Source of the DNA: an uncultured Burkholderiales bacterium
Lineage (GTDB): Bacteria > Pseudomonadota > Gammaproteobacteria > Burkholderiales > Burkholderiaceae_C
DNA length: 64,000 nucleotides
Direction: 5' to 3'
Assembly (NCBI GenBank): GCA_903932865.1
Contig: CAIZHQ010000025.1
Span: forward strand, 62,001 to 126,000
Each line of letters begins with the position of its first letter. Position 1 is the stretch's first letter. The notes under the pieces were generated by a model. That model had not been told where the DNA came from and did no database searches. It saw only the letters and a program-made list of their open reading frames with translations. Made by a program: the position numbers and the translations under genes. Of the stretch, positions 1 through 8,280 are shown piece by piece.

Positions 1-2
1 CG

Positions 3-419
3 CAAGCGGTTCGCCTGCGCCCCCACGCCATCGATGTCCGTTCTCCCATGGACCCCATCCATTGGTTTTTGGACGATCGCGATGACGTTCGGTCTTCTTT
101 TTATTTGGAAGACGTGGCCACCGAGTTTCACGTTCAAGGTCTTGAACTCGACTGGGCTTGTGTCGTTTGGGATGCCGACTTGCGCTTTGGGGAAGCCGAC
201 TGGGAATACCGCTCGTTTGTGGGCAACAAATGGCAAAAAATACACCTGGCGCATCGACAGATGTATTTGAAAAATGCCTATCGGGTCTTGCTTACCCGCG
301 CTCGGCAAGGCATGGTGATCGTGATCCCGCCCGGCGATCCCGAGGACCCCACCAGAGACCCGTCTTTTTACGATCCCATTTTTGGTTATTTGACTTCGAT
401 TGGTATCGATGCCATCTAA
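3..419 (+). CDS. DUF2075 / Schlafen-type helicase, C-terminal fragment
   Basis: The reading frame is open from the first bases of the window, so this is the 3' end of a gene starting upstream. About 138 residues are visible. They carry the C-terminal signature of DUF2075 ATPases: [22 protein letters not shown], shown here in spaced form as [11 protein letters not shown] then VVWDADLRF, followed by [16 protein letters not shown]. In superfamily I helicases this corresponds to the final motifs that contact DNA and ATP. The Walker motifs would lie upstream and cannot be seen. Such proteins are often found in accessory DNA and are probably nucleic-acid-dependent ATPases, but the function is unknown. 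An internal ATG at 48 is not the real start, because homology-like sequence begins before it. Confidence 0.75.
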   Translation, partial: QAVRLRPHAIDVRSPMDPIHWFLDDRDDVRSSFYLEDVATEFHVQGLELDWACVVWDADLRFGEADWEYRSFVGNKWQKIHLAHRQMYLKNAYRVLLTRARQGMVIVIPPGDPEDPTRDPSFYDPIFGYLTSIGIDAI

Positions 420-472
420 GCGAAATTGCGGAATTCATGAGCCCATTGTGGTTTCTAGGATTTGTCGTGGTT

Positions 473-895
473 TCAGATCCCTTCGTCCCACGGGATCGGT
501 TTGGCTTGTCTGCGCAAATCGTTGGGGCGGGTGTTTTGCCGGAAGGTGTCGGGTGGCCTGATGCACTCTTCAGGCGAGACCCAATACACCGTCCAGTCGC
601 CATACAGCTTGCCGTCAAAGCACAGCAGGTCGCCGTTGATGGCCAAGTCCATGAGCGTGTCGTGGGTGCCTGTGAACAGTTGGGCATCTGTGGGGCTGAC
701 GAATTCCATATTCACCGAACAGGCGTAGGTGGTGTGAAAGTACCTGAGCGGTCCAATGGCTGGGCCATCAAAGCCCCAGCCGTGCATTGCTTGGTTGGGC
801 GTGTCGCGGCCATGAAACAAGCCCAGATACAAGCCGGGCTTGCTGGGGCGAACGCCATAAACAGGCGTGGTGCTGGGGTTGGTTGCGGGGTTCAT
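473..895 (-). CDS. conserved hypothetical protein (140 aa)
   Basis: I do not recognise this family. The frame gives 140 residues rich in aromatic residues and glycine (for example GLYLGLFHGRDTP and GKLYGDWTVYWVSPEE), with no signal peptide and no membrane segment. The start at 895 was chosen because a GGAGG Shine-Dalgarno sequence lies five bases upstream of that ATG. The frame continues eight codons further up without a better start. It is convergent with the helicase fragment, leaving about 50 bases between the two stops. Amino-acid composition looks coding (balanced, few Arg/Ser shadow runs). It probably stands alone. Confidence 0.6.
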   Translation of the reverse strand: MNPATNPSTTPVYGVRPSKPGLYLGLFHGRDTPNQAMHGWGFDGPAIGPLRYFHTTYACSVNMEFVSPTDAQLFTGTHDTLMDLAINGDLLCFDGKLYGDWTVYWVSPEECIRPPDTFRQNTRPNDLRRQAKPIPWDEGI

Positions 896-1072
896 GCTGC
901 CTCCATGTGAGTGAGGCAATCAGCTTAAGAAATGGGGGCGACTTTGTGAACCAGGGCTTTGCCTGGGGTGCGGTGGGTTGTTCATTTGGCTCGGTGGTTG
1001 AGGGCTATAACCACGACCTGTGTGACCTCATTGGCATAACATGCCCTTCCTGTTTCAAGAAGGAGCTCTCCC

Positions 1073-1246
1073 ATGCCCACTCGAAATATCGTGCTGATTG
1101 ATCACCAAGCTGCGCTGGTCGAGCAGCTGTTCCAAAGTGGCCGCTATCAAAATGCCAGTGAGGTTGTGCGCGAGGGGCTGCGCATGGTGGAGCAACGAGA
1201 AGCTGAACACGGCGTGTGCCACCCCCATCAACCCTCAAGCCGCTGA
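1073..1246 (+). CDS. truncated ParD-like antitoxin, orphan
   Basis: A 57-residue protein beginning MPTRNIVLIDHQAALVEQL and continuing QNASEVVREGLRMVEQREAE, the ribbon-helix-helix part of ParD antitoxins. An AGGAG Shine-Dalgarno sequence precedes the ATG. After residue 45 the family resemblance ends and the sequence becomes HGVCHPHQPSSR, so the usual toxin-binding C-terminal tail of ParD (about 80 residues in total) is missing. No parE toxin follows: the next gene is on the opposite strand and ends 15 bases away. The RHH part could still bind DNA. It is best read as the relic of a parDE operon whose 3' half was lost. Confidence 0.7.
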   Translation: MPTRNIVLIDHQAALVEQLFQSGRYQNASEVVREGLRMVEQREAEHGVCHPHQPSSR

Positions 1247-1261
1247 ACATCGACCAACTGG

Positions 1262-2308
1262 CTACGCCTGCTGACTCTGAAAATGAGCTCCCTTCAAGAG
1301 CACTTTGCCTTGTCTCCCGGCTTGTGCCGAGTGCGCGATGGCTTCTAGGACGTCGCTCAATTCATAAACTTTTTCCACGCTCATGCGCAGCACGTTTTGC
1401 GCGGCCAATGCCATCAAGGCGGGGTAGACGGTCTTGGCTTTTTGTCGGTTGTCGGGGTGGCTGAACCAGTTGGCCAGCCAGAAGCCTTGAACGTTGATAT
1501 TCCGAAAAATCAGGTCGTGCGCAGAGATGCTGCAGGGCTCACCGCTCAGCAGCCCATAAAGAACCAGACGGCCTTGAGGACTCAAGCTGGCGGCCAATGC
1601 CTGAGAGGCTTTGCCGCCAATCGCGTCCAGGCCCAAGACCACGGGCTCGCCCTGGGTGATTTGGTGCACGCTGTGCTGGAGTGAATCAGGGTCTTGGCCG
1701 TCATGCACCAACCAATGACCGCCCTCGTCAGACGCCACCGCCTCAGGTCGGCGCACCACATTGATCAACGGGATGCCCAAGTGCGCAGCCAGCTGCCGAG
1801 TGCATTGACCCACGGCTGAGTTGGCCGCATTTTGAATGACCCATTGATCGGGCTGGAGGGTGACTTGGTGCTGCAAGAGCACCCAAGCCGTTGCCGGGTT
1901 GGCAGCGAGCATGGCTTGCTGCAACACGTTGGCATCGGACGGCACCGGGACCAGCGAGCGTCTTTGCACCACCAGTTCATCGGACCAAACGCCAAAAACG
2001 CCGATGGGCAGCACCCGTTCGCCAGGTTGCAAGTCCGCGACTTCGCTGCCCGTTTCAAGCACCACAGCAACTCCTTCATGGCCCGGCACGTAGGGCAGTT
2101 CGGGTTGATGGCCATACTGCCCATTCATTTGCAGCAGGTCTGCCGGGAGAATATTCATGGCCAGCATGCCAATGCGCACTTGGGTCGGCGCAAGGGCAGG
2201 GCGCGTGGTCTCAAGAACCCGGATGCGCTCAGCCATCGGCCTGTCTGGCGATGTGCTCACGACCTCAACGGCATGTGGGTGGGGTGTTTCGGGTGTCATG
2301 GGGCGCAT
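1262..2308 (-). CDS. MDR-family reductase, 2-enoyl-CoA reductase (MECR)-like
   Basis: A 348-residue medium-chain dehydrogenase/reductase. The N-terminal GroES-like fold includes MNILPADLLQMNGQYG and the VPGHEGVAVV segment. The nucleotide-binding part has NAANSAVGQCTRQLAAHLGI, a variant of the glycine-rich NADPH loop. The NILPADLLQMNG motif resembles mitochondrial trans-2-enoyl-CoA reductase (MECR/Etr1), and no zinc-ligand cysteine cluster is seen, so a zinc-free NADPH enoyl reductase or quinone reductase is expected. It sits five bases downstream of the enoyl-CoA hydratase gene and is probably co-transcribed with it. The inferred role is reduction of an enoyl-CoA or enone intermediate in the local catabolic pathway. 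A quinone oxidoreductase is the main alternative. Confidence 0.75.
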   Translation of the reverse strand: MRPMTPETPHPHAVEVVSTSPDRPMAERIRVLETTRPALAPTQVRIGMLAMNILPADLLQMNGQYGHQPELPYVPGHEGVAVVLETGSEVADLQPGERVLPIGVFGVWSDELVVQRRSLVPVPSDANVLQQAMLAANPATAWVLLQHQVTLQPDQWVIQNAANSAVGQCTRQLAAHLGIPLINVVRRPEAVASDEGGHWLVHDGQDPDSLQHSVHQITQGEPVVLGLDAIGGKASQALAASLSPQGRLVLYGLLSGEPCSISAHDLIFRNINVQGFWLANWFSHPDNRQKAKTVYPALMALAAQNVLRMSVEKVYELSDVLEAIAHSAQAGRQGKVLLKGAHFQSQQA

Positions 2309-2313
2309 GTGCT

Positions 2314-3156
2314 TCAGGCTTTGTGAGGTGTGGGTGGATCGGCAATCGTGCGTTTTCCACTCACCACATCGTCCATCAGGGGCTGGGCCATGGGGTCAAC
2401 CATGCAGTCGCAAAAGAGGGTGCGTTCTGCAGTCATGCCTTCATCGTGGCGCCAGCGGGGCGCGTTCCTGACCAGTTTTTTGATGTTGGCACAGGCCCTG
2501 AAGGGGACGGCTTCGATTTGGCTGGCAAGTCGCATGGCTTCGGCCATCACGTCATCGCTGCACGAGGAGATCAATCCTGCCGAAAGCAACTCTTGGGGGC
2601 TGAAAACCCTGGCTGTCAGCAGATTGAAAAGGGCGGGGCCAGTCCCGAGCAAGGAGGCCATGGCCTGTGTGCCGCCTGCGCCAGGCAGCAAGCCCAAATT
2701 CAGCTCGGGCAGTCCCAGTTGGTGGTCGCCGTTTTGTGCCAGTCGAATGTCGCAGCCCAGCGCCAGTTCAAAACCGCCGCCCATGGCGGTTCCGTTGAGG
2801 GCTGCCATGAAAATGAGGGGGCTGTTTTCGATGCGCTCAATGCACAGGTGAATGGCGCTGCGCGGCACCGGTCGCTCAATAGAGAACGATTTGCCCCGTT
2901 CGATCATGGCCTGCGATCGTTTTTGAAGGATGGCCACGTCGTAATGGCGAACGAACATGCCAGGCTCCGCGCCAGTGATGACCACAACGCGCCCATCCTC
3001 CCAGTTGTCCAGCGTGTCCAGTGCTCGCAGCAGTTCGGACTCCATCGCCTCGTCCATGTAGCCGTGAGGCGGATTGAAAAGACGCACGATGGCTGTGGAG
3101 CCTTGTCGGGTCAAGGACAGGCGTGAGCCAGTCCAGTCTGATTCAGAGGTGTGCAT
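2314..3156 (-). CDS. enoyl-CoA hydratase/isomerase family protein
   Basis: A 280-residue crotonase-fold protein. The oxyanion-hole region reads NGTAMGGGFELALGCD and is followed by GLPELNLGLLPGAGGTQ. The two glutamates at about residues 130 and 151 match the catalytic pair of enoyl-CoA hydratases, so hydratase activity is likely. The usual FSAGAD CoA loop is replaced by GMFVRHYDV near residue 67, so substrate preference may be unusual. The gene heads a two-gene minus-strand operon with the MDR reductase and diverges from the SDR-reductase-P450 operon. The shared 132-base spacer carries the operator candidate at 3241. The expected reaction is hydration of a 2-enoyl-CoA in beta-oxidation. Confidence 0.82.
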   Translation of the reverse strand: MHTSESDWTGSRLSLTRQGSTAIVRLFNPPHGYMDEAMESELLRALDTLDNWEDGRVVVITGAEPGMFVRHYDVAILQKRSQAMIERGKSFSIERPVPRSAIHLCIERIENSPLIFMAALNGTAMGGGFELALGCDIRLAQNGDHQLGLPELNLGLLPGAGGTQAMASLLGTGPALFNLLTARVFSPQELLSAGLISSCSDDVMAEAMRLASQIEAVPFRACANIKKLVRNAPRWRHDEGMTAERTLFCDCMVDPMAQPLMDDVVSGKRTIADPPTPHKA

Positions 3157-3240
3157 GCAGGTGCTCCAGGCGGCATCAAGGATGATTCAAGAGTCTTGGC
3201 AAGGGGGTGATGGCGACCCGAAAATGTTTCTGGAAAACTG

Positions 3241-3281
3241 CCAACCAACCACTTGTTTGGTAACCGTCGTTCTGCTAAGCT
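3241..3281 (+). promoter_or_regulatory. operator candidate plus promoter of the SDR-reductase-P450 operon
   Basis: Positions 3244-3261 read ACCAACCACTTGTTTGGT, an imperfect dyad with ACCAA and TTGGT arms. TTGTTT at 3254-3259 can serve as a -35 box. It is followed after 16 bases by TAAGCT at 3276-3281, preceded by TG for an extended -10. The operator therefore overlaps the -35 box. Over 22 positions, 3241-3262 matches the opposite strand of 15378-15399 at 17 bases without gaps. The dyad and its position suit a TetR-type repressor, and the TetR gene at 7549 is the obvious candidate. The promoter assignment is inferred, not measured. Confidence 0.55.
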
Positions 3282-3288
3282 TACCAGC

Positions 3289-4038
3289 ATGAATGAGTTA
3301 ATCAATACCGCAGTGGTCACGGGTGGCGCATCGGGTCTTGGCCAAGCCGTGGTCAGCAAGCTGAGCGCCAACGGGGTGCATGTGACGGTCTTGGACCGTC
3401 AGGAAGGCCCAGCCCATGCATCTGTTCGGTATGTGATGTGTGATGTCACTTCAGAAGCCGAAGTGAAGAAGGCCTTGAGCGAATCGGCCCAGCAGTTTGG
3501 AGCCGCTCGGCTGATCGTGAACTGCGCGGGTGTGGGCAAAAATGCCCGATTGTTAGGACGCAAGGGCGTCCATACTTTGGATCTCTTTCGCGAAGTCATG
3601 GAGGTGAATGTGCTGGGCACATTCAATGTGCTTCGCCTGGCCGCCGAACAGTTGATTGACCTGCCTTTGACTGAAAACGGTCAAAGGGGGGTGATCATCA
3701 ACATTTCGTCGATTGCGGCATTTGATGGGCAGATCGGACAGGCGGCGTATTCCGCTTCCAAAGCGGCGGTGGCTGGCATGACCTTGCCGCTGGCCAGGGA
3801 GTTGGGGAAGCACGCGATTCGCGTGGTCACGATTTGCCCCGGCGTTTTCATGACGCCCATGGTGCAGGCCCATGTCTCGCAAGACGTGCTCGATGGCTTG
3901 TTGCAAAACGCTGCATGGCCCCAGCGCCCGGGCAAGCCCGAAGAGTTTGCAGACTTTGTCATGGCTGTCGCTGCCAACCCCATGGTCAATGGCGAAACCA
4001 TTCGACTCGATGGTGGCCTCAGGATGCCCCCGCTATGA
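3289..4038 (+). CDS. short-chain dehydrogenase, 17beta-HSD10 / 3-hydroxyacyl-CoA dehydrogenase type 2-like
   Basis: A 249-residue SDR with the Rossmann motif TGGASGLG near the N-terminus, the NCAG motif and the active-site set Ser...YSASK. The segment GVIINISSIAAFDGQIGQAAYSASK, quoted here as SSIAAFDGQIGQ plus AAYSASKAA, closely resembles HSD17B10, which oxidises 3-hydroxyacyl-CoA and 3-hydroxy-2-methylacyl-CoA with NAD. The ATG at 3289 was chosen because the SDR fold starts right there. No clear Shine-Dalgarno sequence precedes it, and the proposed -10 box lies only eight bases upstream, so the transcript may be leaderless. It is the first gene of an operon and overlaps the next gene by ATGA. 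Expected role: the dehydrogenation step of beta-oxidation. Confidence 0.85.
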   Translation: MNELINTAVVTGGASGLGQAVVSKLSANGVHVTVLDRQEGPAHASVRYVMCDVTSEAEVKKALSESAQQFGAARLIVNCAGVGKNARLLGRKGVHTLDLFREVMEVNVLGTFNVLRLAAEQLIDLPLTENGQRGVIINISSIAAFDGQIGQAAYSASKAAVAGMTLPLARELGKHAIRVVTICPGVFMTPMVQAHVSQDVLDGLLQNAAWPQRPGKPEEFADFVMAVAANPMVNGETIRLDGGLRMPPL

Positions 4039-5024
4039 ATCCAGCTGCGTCAGACTTGACCAAATTGGCCGTGGTCAATTGGGCCATTCAGGGTGCCAAC
4101 GTTCTGGTGGGTGAACTCTCAAGCCTTGATGGAACCGAGCTTCCCAGCTGGGAAGCTGGAGCACACATCGACATCCATGCGACCGATCGCACGGGCCATG
4201 AGGTGGTCAGGCAGTATTCCTTGTGCAGCCGTCACGGCGAGAAGAATTGGCGCATTGCGGTATTGGGTGATCCCCATGGCAGTGGTGCATCGCTGAATCT
4301 TCAAGACGCCATCAAGGCAGGACAAACACTGCAAGCCCGTGGACCCCGCAACCTGTTTGCTTTGCCATCGGATGACCGCCTGGTGGTGTTGGTGGCCGGG
4401 GGGATAGGCATCACCCCTATCTTGGCCATGGCCGAGACGCTCAGTGCTCAAAAAAGAAAGTTTCGACTTCACTACCATGCCCGAAGCCTCGCAAGTGCTG
4501 CTTTCGTGGAGGAGCTCAAGTCCTCCAATTACGCTGACTGCGTGATCTTTTCTTTTGACGATGAGGGTTCGGGTGGCGTTGAGCGAATTTTCTCCAACGC
4601 AGATGCCCATGCATGGCTCTATATGTGTGGTCCGGCAGGCTTCATGACTGCAGTGATGGGTGCGGCCAAAGCGGCAGGTTTGCAAGACAACAAAATAAGA
4701 AAAGAACTATTTGGCGGCTCTGCGCAGCCAATATCAGGAGGGTCAGTCGGTATGGATCAGGCATTCACCATCAAGATTCAATCAACGGGTGCCCTGGTGG
4801 AGGTGCCGGTTGGTCAGACGGCGGTTCAGGCACTTGCGGCGGCGGGCATTGACGTTCTTGTTTCTTGTGAGCAGGGTCATTGCGGGTCTTGTTTGACGTC
4901 GGTTTTGGAGGGCCTGCCCGATCATCGTGATCAATTCATGTTGCCCGAGGAGCATGAAAAAAATGATGCTTTCACGCCCTGCTGTTCTCGCTCGTTAACG
5001 CCTTGTCTGGTGCTGGGCCTATGA
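4035..5024 (+). CDS. phthalate dioxygenase reductase-type FMN/2Fe-2S oxidoreductase (P450 redox partner)
   Basis: A 329-residue reductase of the phthalate/vanillate family. In order it has an FMN domain with RQYS at residues 59-62, an NAD domain with AGGIGITPIL near 121-130 and the CGP motif near 198, and a C-terminal plant-type ferredoxin domain with CEQGHCGSC (Cys 278, 283, 286) plus Cys 316 as fourth ligand. It would pass electrons from NADH through FMN to the iron-sulfur cluster. Its ATG overlaps the SDR stop (ATGA), and its own stop overlaps the P450 start the same way, so the P450 is its probable partner. No Rieske oxygenase alpha subunit, the usual partner of this family, is present in the block. 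Confidence 0.88.
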   Translation: MNPAASDLTKLAVVNWAIQGANVLVGELSSLDGTELPSWEAGAHIDIHATDRTGHEVVRQYSLCSRHGEKNWRIAVLGDPHGSGASLNLQDAIKAGQTLQARGPRNLFALPSDDRLVVLVAGGIGITPILAMAETLSAQKRKFRLHYHARSLASAAFVEELKSSNYADCVIFSFDDEGSGGVERIFSNADAHAWLYMCGPAGFMTAVMGAAKAAGLQDNKIRKELFGGSAQPISGGSVGMDQAFTIKIQSTGALVEVPVGQTAVQALAAAGIDVLVSCEQGHCGSCLTSVLEGLPDHRDQFMLPEEHEKNDAFTPCCSRSLTPCLVLGL

Positions 5025-6235
5025 ACGAAGCGCTTGTCTACGATCCATCCAACGATGCGATCAGAACCAATCCCTTTCCTTTCTACGAGGCCTTGCAAGA
5101 ACGGGATCCGGTGCACTGGAGCCCGGCAATCAAGAGCTGGATCATCACGCGTTATGACGATGTCCGGCAGGTCGCCATGTCGTCCAACATGTCGTCCGAT
5201 CGCTTGCGGCCTTTTTACGAGGCCTTGAAAGACGAGCGGCGTGACATCCTTTCGGGTGTGATGCGCTACCTCAATGAGTGGCTGGTGTTCAAGGCGCCGC
5301 CTGAGCACACGCGGCTTCGCAAGATGATGAATGTGGTGTTCTCGCTTCAGCTGATTCAGTCGCGAGAAGTCGCGATCCAAAAGACGGTGGCGCAATTGCT
5401 GGAAGCCGTGGATCCATCGAAAGAGGTGGATTTTGTGGAGAAGGTAGCGGTGCTGCTGCCCGCTTACGTGATTTTGGACATGATGGGCTTGCCGCGTGAG
5501 GACTTTGCGGAGATCAAGCAATGGTCCGATGATTTGCGTTTGTTCATTGGCACCTCGCGCACAGAAGAAGACAAGTACAGAAAAGCCAGAGACGGTGCCG
5601 ATCGCATGTCTGCTTATTTTCGCGACGTGATTGCTCAAAGACGCAGGTCGCCGGGCGACGACGTCATCACGGCCATGGTGAATGCCACGGATGCGCAGGG
5701 TGCTTTGAGCGAGGATGAGCTGGTGGCCATGTGCATGCTTGTCTTGTTTGGGGGGCATGAAACGACGACCAGTTTGCTGGGCAGTGCCGTTGTGGCCTTG
5801 ATCCAGCATCCAGAGCAAAAGCAAAAATTGTTTGAAAATCCATCGCTGATTGATTCTGCCGTTGAGGAGTTTTTGCGCTACGACGGTCCCAGCAACAGCA
5901 TTGCGCGAGTGGCTGCGGTCGACCATGAGTTGCATGGCAAAAAATTGATGGCGGGGGATCGTGTGTTTGCGATGATCAATGCGGCCAACAGAGACCCGCG
6001 TCGCTTTGATCGGCCGCATGAGTTGATTTTGGACCGCAGCCCCAATCGCCATTTGACCTTTGGTCAAGGTCTTCATTTTTGTCTTGGCGCCCCTTTGGCC
6101 AGGCTCGAGGCCAAGGTGTGCATTGGGTCACTGGTGGCCCAATACCCGGCCATGCGTTTTGGGCAAGGCGAAGTCAAGTGGCTGGATGCATTGGTGATGC
6201 GTGGCCCCACGCAATTGCCCTTGGTGCTGAGTTAA
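5021..6235 (+). CDS. cytochrome P450 monooxygenase
   Basis: A soluble 404-residue bacterial P450. The I-helix oxygen-activation motif is FGGHETTT near residues 243-250, the K-helix ExxR is EFLR at 283-286, and the heme loop FGQGLHFCLGAPLAR places the axial cysteine at 354. The start at 5021 was chosen because it gives an ATGA overlap with the reductase stop. The frame extends six codons upstream without need. It is expected to hydroxylate the pathway substrate or its acid/CoA ester using electrons from the preceding phthalate-type reductase. The substrate cannot be read from sequence, and the CYP family is not assigned here. Confidence 0.92.
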   Translation: MNEALVYDPSNDAIRTNPFPFYEALQERDPVHWSPAIKSWIITRYDDVRQVAMSSNMSSDRLRPFYEALKDERRDILSGVMRYLNEWLVFKAPPEHTRLRKMMNVVFSLQLIQSREVAIQKTVAQLLEAVDPSKEVDFVEKVAVLLPAYVILDMMGLPREDFAEIKQWSDDLRLFIGTSRTEEDKYRKARDGADRMSAYFRDVIAQRRRSPGDDVITAMVNATDAQGALSEDELVAMCMLVLFGGHETTTSLLGSAVVALIQHPEQKQKLFENPSLIDSAVEEFLRYDGPSNSIARVAAVDHELHGKKLMAGDRVFAMINAANRDPRRFDRPHELILDRSPNRHLTFGQGLHFCLGAPLARLEAKVCIGSLVAQYPAMRFGQGEVKWLDALVMRGPTQLPLVLS

Positions 6236-6261
6236 GCAAGTTCGAACTCCGGAGGTTCCTC

Positions 6262-7518
6262 ATGAGCGATGTTTATGTGATCGGTGTGTCGTGCACACCC
6301 TTTGGCAAGCAACCAGAGAAAACATTCAAAGACCTCACCCGAAACGCATTCATGGGGCTGCTCGCTGACACGGGGGCCGATGTCACCCACCAAATTCAGC
6401 AAGCCTGGTTTGGCAATTGCGGCATGGGCACCTTTGGGCAACGCAATATCCGGGGGCAGGTGTGTTTTACCCCCTTGGTGCGTGAAGGCATCTTCCCGGA
6501 AAGGGTGCCGCTCATCAACGTCGAAGGCGGCTGTGCAACGGCCTCCATGGCGTTTCATGGCGCATACAAAGACATTCTGAGTGGTGAGTGTGACTTGTCG
6601 CTGGCCATGGGTGTAGAAAAAACATTCTTCCCGGGCGATCCCGAGCGCACCATGGAGATTTTCCAAGGTGGAATCGATCAGTTTGATCCGCAAGAGTGGC
6701 AGGCTTACTACCAGATGGCCGGTGAGCAATCGGGCAAACCTTTTGTGACCAACAGTGGCGGCGGGACCTTGTTCATGGACACCTATGCCATGCAGGCGGC
6801 TTATCACATGAAAACTTTTGGGACGACGCGTGAGCAGATCGCTTATGCGTCATCCAAAAACCATGCCATGGGGGCTTTGAATCCGAATGCGCAGTACCGC
6901 TTCACCATCACGCCAGAGGAGGTGCTCCAGGATCGGGAGATCAGTTGGCCTTTGACCCGTGCCATGTGTTCACCCGTGGGAGACGGCGCGGCTGCGGCCT
7001 TGCTTTGCTCTGAGCGCTTTTTGCGTGAATTGCCCAAGCATGTTCAAGAGCGGGCCATTGCGGTCAGTGCCAGCGTGTTGACCGGTGGCAAGTACCGTGA
7101 CTTGGCAGAGCCGGGTCTGTCGCACGTGGCTGCCAAAAAGGCTTATGCGAGGGCAGGCTTGAAGCCGTCGGACATTGACATCGCCGAGGTGCATGACGCG
7201 ACATCGTTTTGTGAGATTTACCAAGCTGAAATGCTGGGGTTTTGTGAAGTGGGTCAGGGCGGCGCTTATGTGGCCAGTGGAGCGACTTCTTTGGGTGGCG
7301 CCTTGCCCATCAATTTGTCAGGCGGTTTGGTGTCCAAAGGGCACCCGGTCGGTGCCACTGGGCTGTCCATGATTTATGAACTGGTGACCCAATTGCGGGG
7401 CGAGGCTGGCAGCAGGCAGTCTGAAGGCGCGAACATTGCGCTGGCAGAAAATGGTGGAGGGGTGATTGGCTTTGATGAAGCCGCTTGTTCCATCACCATT
7501 CTCCAACGCCAAAATTGA
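6262..7518 (+). CDS. thiolase family protein, SCP2/SCPx-type
   Basis: A 418-residue thiolase-fold enzyme. The nucleophile region is VEGGCATASMAF with Cys 91, the second catalytic block is EVHDATSF with His 311, and the C-terminal block is KGHPVGATG with His 361. This HDAT/GHPxGATG pattern is typical of SCP2-type thiolases, which cleave 3-ketoacyl-CoA chains, often branched or isoprenoid ones, rather than of FadA. GGAGG at 6251 is the ribosome-binding site, which fixes the start at 6262 although the frame stays open through the P450 gene. It follows the P450 by 26 bases and is the last gene of the plus-strand operon. Some relatives need a DUF35 partner to act as aldolases, and none is present. 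Confidence 0.85.
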   Translation: MSDVYVIGVSCTPFGKQPEKTFKDLTRNAFMGLLADTGADVTHQIQQAWFGNCGMGTFGQRNIRGQVCFTPLVREGIFPERVPLINVEGGCATASMAFHGAYKDILSGECDLSLAMGVEKTFFPGDPERTMEIFQGGIDQFDPQEWQAYYQMAGEQSGKPFVTNSGGGTLFMDTYAMQAAYHMKTFGTTREQIAYASSKNHAMGALNPNAQYRFTITPEEVLQDREISWPLTRAMCSPVGDGAAAALLCSERFLRELPKHVQERAIAVSASVLTGGKYRDLAEPGLSHVAAKKAYARAGLKPSDIDIAEVHDATSFCEIYQAEMLGFCEVGQGGAYVASGATSLGGALPINLSGGLVSKGHPVGATGLSMIYELVTQLRGEAGSRQSEGANIALAENGGGVIGFDEAACSITILQRQN

Positions 7519-7548
7519 TGTCTGCTGGGCGGATGATGACCGCCAGGT

Positions 7549-8211
7549 TCAAGGATGGCGGGGCTCTGCGCTTTTCCTGAAAAGAGAAAAAAGATGCTTG
7601 GCCACGGTGGCAGGTGCGTCACCACCCGGTTGGTACCACATGAGTGCGCCATTCAGAGCACCCAGAAGGCCCAAACGGAAGTAGCGCCTTTTGATGCCCG
7701 ATGGCAAGTCAACGGCATCGGTCAGTTCGGAAAATACTTTTTCGTATTTGTCACGCTGCGCCACCAGGGCAGTGCGCATGCTGTCTGAGTAATTGGCGGA
7801 CCAATCGGCCAGAACGGTGGCAGCGGGGCTTTCTCGCATGAGCAAGGCCTCAAGGTGCGCGATGCACGCCGCTTCCAGCCTTTGCCAAGGGTCGGTCAAG
7901 GGTTCGATGGCTTTTTCGACATCGTTGACGAATCGATCCACCCCAGACGCATAGACCGTGATGAAGAGTTCTTCCTTGGAGCCAAAGTGGTGGTAAATCG
8001 ATCCATGCAGAATGCCAAATGCGGCCGATATATCCCGCATCGACGTGTTGGCATACCCCCGTTCACCGAACAAGTGCGCTGCTTTCTCAATCAGCTCCGC
8101 CCTTCTGTCGCCAATAGCCCCCTCAGCCGTGTCTTTGGTCTTTGAGGGGGTGACACTGGCACTTTTGGATGGTTTTTTCGCTTTGGGGCTGGGTGTGGTG
8201 GTGGGTTTCAT
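7549..8211 (-). CDS. TetR/AcrR-family transcriptional regulator
   Basis: A 220-residue regulator. After a Lys/Ser/Thr/Pro-rich N-terminal extension of about 34 residues comes the TetR DNA-binding domain: AAHLFGERGYANTSMRDIS and IYHHFGSKEELF (helix-turn-helix around residues 44-80). The remaining part is a helical ligand-binding domain. It lies between the thiolase gene (convergent) and a CoA-ligase gene on the same strand, in the middle of the catabolic block. By position it is the candidate regulator for the operators at 3241 and 15378. Regulators of this type often sense acyl-CoA esters, but the ligand is unknown. Confidence 0.88.
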   Translation of the reverse strand: MKPTTTPSPKAKKPSKSASVTPSKTKDTAEGAIGDRRAELIEKAAHLFGERGYANTSMRDISAAFGILHGSIYHHFGSKEELFITVYASGVDRFVNDVEKAIEPLTDPWQRLEAACIAHLEALLMRESPAATVLADWSANYSDSMRTALVAQRDKYEKVFSELTDAVDLPSGIKRRYFRLGLLGALNGALMWYQPGGDAPATVAKHLFSLFRKSAEPRHP

Positions 8212-8280
8212 CTCGGTGTACGCATGTGTTGTCAGGATGTTAAACCTTAAATTCAGTGTGCCTCGCGGTTGGATGCGTCT

